Source: Streptomyces odonnellii
GTDB lineage: Bacteria > Actinomycetota > Actinomycetes > Streptomycetales > Streptomycetaceae
Direction of reading: 5' to 3'
DNA: 56,786 nucleotides
NCBI RefSeq assembly: GCF_000981895.1
Contig: NZ_LATD01000220.1
Location: 1 to 56,786 of the forward strand
Below the pieces are notes generated by a model. The model worked only from the letters and a program-made list of their open reading frames with translations. It ran no database searches and had not been told where the DNA came from. Below, piece by piece: positions 55,728 through 56,786 of this stretch. Position numbers and translations under genes: made by a program. Each line of letters opens with the position of its first letter. Position 1 is the stretch's first letter.

Positions 55728-55784
55728 ACTTGAACGCGTTCAAGTTCTGTGATCACTCTAGTGCCACTCCCTGAACGCGTTCAA
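55728..55784 (-). promoter_or_regulatory. promoter with twin TGAACGCGTTCA operators
   Basis: ACTTGAACGCGTTCAAGT (55728-55745) is a perfect 18-bp palindrome; TGAACGCGTTCA recurs at 55772-55783, 41 bases away centre to centre, about four helical turns. On the minus strand -35 TTGAAC (55779-55784), 18-base spacer and -10 TAGAGT (55755-55760) lie so that one operator covers the -35 and the other the region near +11. This is the layout of TetR-type repression; the regulator is not in the window. Confidence 0.7.
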
Positions 55785-55881
55785 GTCCCGGATGTGCCGC
55801 GCCCGTTCCCGCTTGCGGGGCGGTGGGTGATCCGGCAGACATGAAGAGGTCATTCCTGGATGAAACAGGCGGGAGATTTCG

Positions 55882-56786
55882 GTGCGCTCACCCAACCGTC
55901 GTCGGCATGCCACGCTTGCCGCGCTGACCGCCGGCATTCTGATCACGGCGGGGTGCGGCGGGGACGGTGACGGAGGCACGGATCCGCAGAGCAACGAGCT
56001 GTTCTTCCAGCCGGTCATGGACCGGGGCCCCGACCCCTTCACCGAGTCCACCGCCGTCGCCCCGCCCAAGACCAGTGCCAAGAGCCGGGCGGTGGCCAGC
56101 CCCCAGCCGCGCGGCGGCGACTCGTACAACGCGCACAACGAGAACAGCTCCGGCCGGACGGCGCGCGCCCTGCCGGGCTCCACCCCCGGTCTCTACAGCG
56201 GTATCCAGGCCAACGCCAGTTGCGATGTCGACCGGCAGCTCGGTCTGCTGACGGAGGAGTCCGCCAAGGCCGCCGCCTTCGCCAAGGGCGCGCGGGTCAG
56301 CCGGGACTCCGTGACGCGGTTCCTGCACGGCCTGACCCCCGTCACCCTGCGTGCCGACGTCCGGATGACGAACCACGCGTACCGGAACGGCGGCCCGGTC
56401 GAGTTCCAGTCCGTACTCCAGGCGGGCACCCCCGTGCTGGTGGACAGCCACGGCCTGCCGAGAGTGCGCTGCACGAGCGGCAGTCCGCTGCGGCCGCCCA
56501 TCGTGGCCCAGGGGTCGATGATCCATCGCGGGACACCGTGGCGCGGCTACCGGCCCGAGCGGGTCGTCGTCATCGACCGCACCACCCAGCCCCTGAGCAG
56601 CCTGATCCTGGTCGACACGGCCAGCCATGAGTGGGTCGAGCGGCTGACCGGCACCCGCGGGGAGGCCGACGGGAGCCCTGGGGTCGTCCCGGCGTACGGG
56701 CCGGACGCCGACATCACCGATCCGGACGAGGTGAAGACACCGACGGAGCCCACCGCCGCGGCCGTGCCCCCAGGACCCCCCGCGCC
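55882..56786 (+). CDS. DUF6777 domain lipoprotein (3' end cut by window)
   Basis: At least 301 residues, open to the window edge. Secreted lipoprotein: RRRHATLAALTAGILITAGC with Cys25 in the lipobox, then a Gly/Asp linker. The mature part (ELFFQPVMDRGPDPFTEST; LPGSTPGLYSGIQANASCDV; VTRFLHGLTPVTLRADVRM) matches the Streptomyces DUF6777 family, whose members often end in long Pro-rich tails; a Pro/Ala-rich stretch indeed begins before the edge. GGGAG precedes the GTG. Function unknown. Divergent from the DUF1990 unit with 170 bases between its start and the short ORF. Confidence 0.85.
   Translation, partial: MRSPNRRRHATLAALTAGILITAGCGGDGDGGTDPQSNELFFQPVMDRGPDPFTESTAVAPPKTSAKSRAVASPQPRGGDSYNAHNENSSGRTARALPGSTPGLYSGIQANASCDVDRQLGLLTEESAKAAAFAKGARVSRDSVTRFLHGLTPVTLRADVRMTNHAYRNGGPVEFQSVLQAGTPVLVDSHGLPRVRCTSGSPLRPPIVAQGSMIHRGTPWRGYRPERVVVIDRTTQPLSSLILVDTASHEWVERLTGTRGEADGSPGVVPAYGPDADITDPDEVKTPTEPTAAAVPPGPPA

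Overview
The window is a piece of a high-GC actinobacterial chromosome, almost certainly Streptomyces. Supporting signs are the strong G/C bias at third codon positions, frequent GTG starts, 4-base ATGA/GTGA stop-start overlaps, many secreted hydrolases and binding-protein-dependent sugar transporters, and families typical of the genus (DUF1990, DUF6777, YunG-like, luciferase-family protein, Rpf). No rRNA, tRNA, CRISPR array, transposase, phage gene or integrase was seen. Starts below were chosen by ribosome binding site, coupling and family length, so several are shorter than the longest open frame.

Layout. 0-3.3 kb: divergent aldehyde dehydrogenase and GMC oxidoreductase. 3.3-8.8 kb: phosphoglucomutase, a two-gene chitinolytic operon (AA10 LPMO then GH19 chitinase) ending in an 18-bp hairpin and preceded by two DasR-type (dre-like) boxes, and a secreted M1 aminopeptidase. 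8.8-20 kb: housekeeping and unknown genes, including an HD-domain protein, a GDSL/SGNH esterase behind a LacI-type box, a coupled SPFH/NAD-kinase-like pair, a DUF2089/membrane/SHOCT-like operon, DoxX, a PP2C phosphatase, an Asp/Glu racemase-family protein and a proline-rich protein. 20-22 kb: 6-phosphogluconate dehydrogenase.

22-35.6 kb is carbohydrate uptake. A DeoR regulator precedes a five-gene polyol operon (binding protein, two permeases, zinc polyol dehydrogenase, PfkB sugar kinase), consistent with polyol to ketose to ketose phosphate. It ends at a 15-bp hairpin facing a second, leftward operon (binding protein, two permeases, GH1 beta-glucosidase). That operon is divergent from a ROK regulator across an AT-rich dyad, and a LacI regulator with a perfect 14-bp operator in its own promoter follows. 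35.8-41.5 kb: an Rpf-LysM-M23 wall hydrolase, a DMT transporter overlapping it antisense, an FhuF-like Fe-S protein, and the glycogen/glucan pair glgA(glgM)-glgC.

41.5-50.3 kb is the most coherent and interesting system. A four-gene ABC importer has the gene order and sequence features of E. coli ytfQ-ytfR-ytfT-yjfF (galactofuranose uptake). With it are a LacI regulator and a divergent secreted PA14-GH2 glycosidase. Three copies of one operator (palindrome built on TGTACAACGTTGTACA) sit before the transporter, before lacI and before the glycosidase. I read this as a self-contained galactofuranoside-scavenging regulon.

50.4-56.8 kb: quinone-type oxidoreductase coupled to a GNAT protein, a short-chain dehydrogenase carrying an N-terminal CxxC...CxxC module, a perfect 36-bp palindrome, an unannotated 56-residue small protein, an AAC(6')-like GNAT, a DUF1990 protein with a coupled short upstream ORF and twin TetR-like operators, and a DUF6777 lipoprotein cut by the window end.
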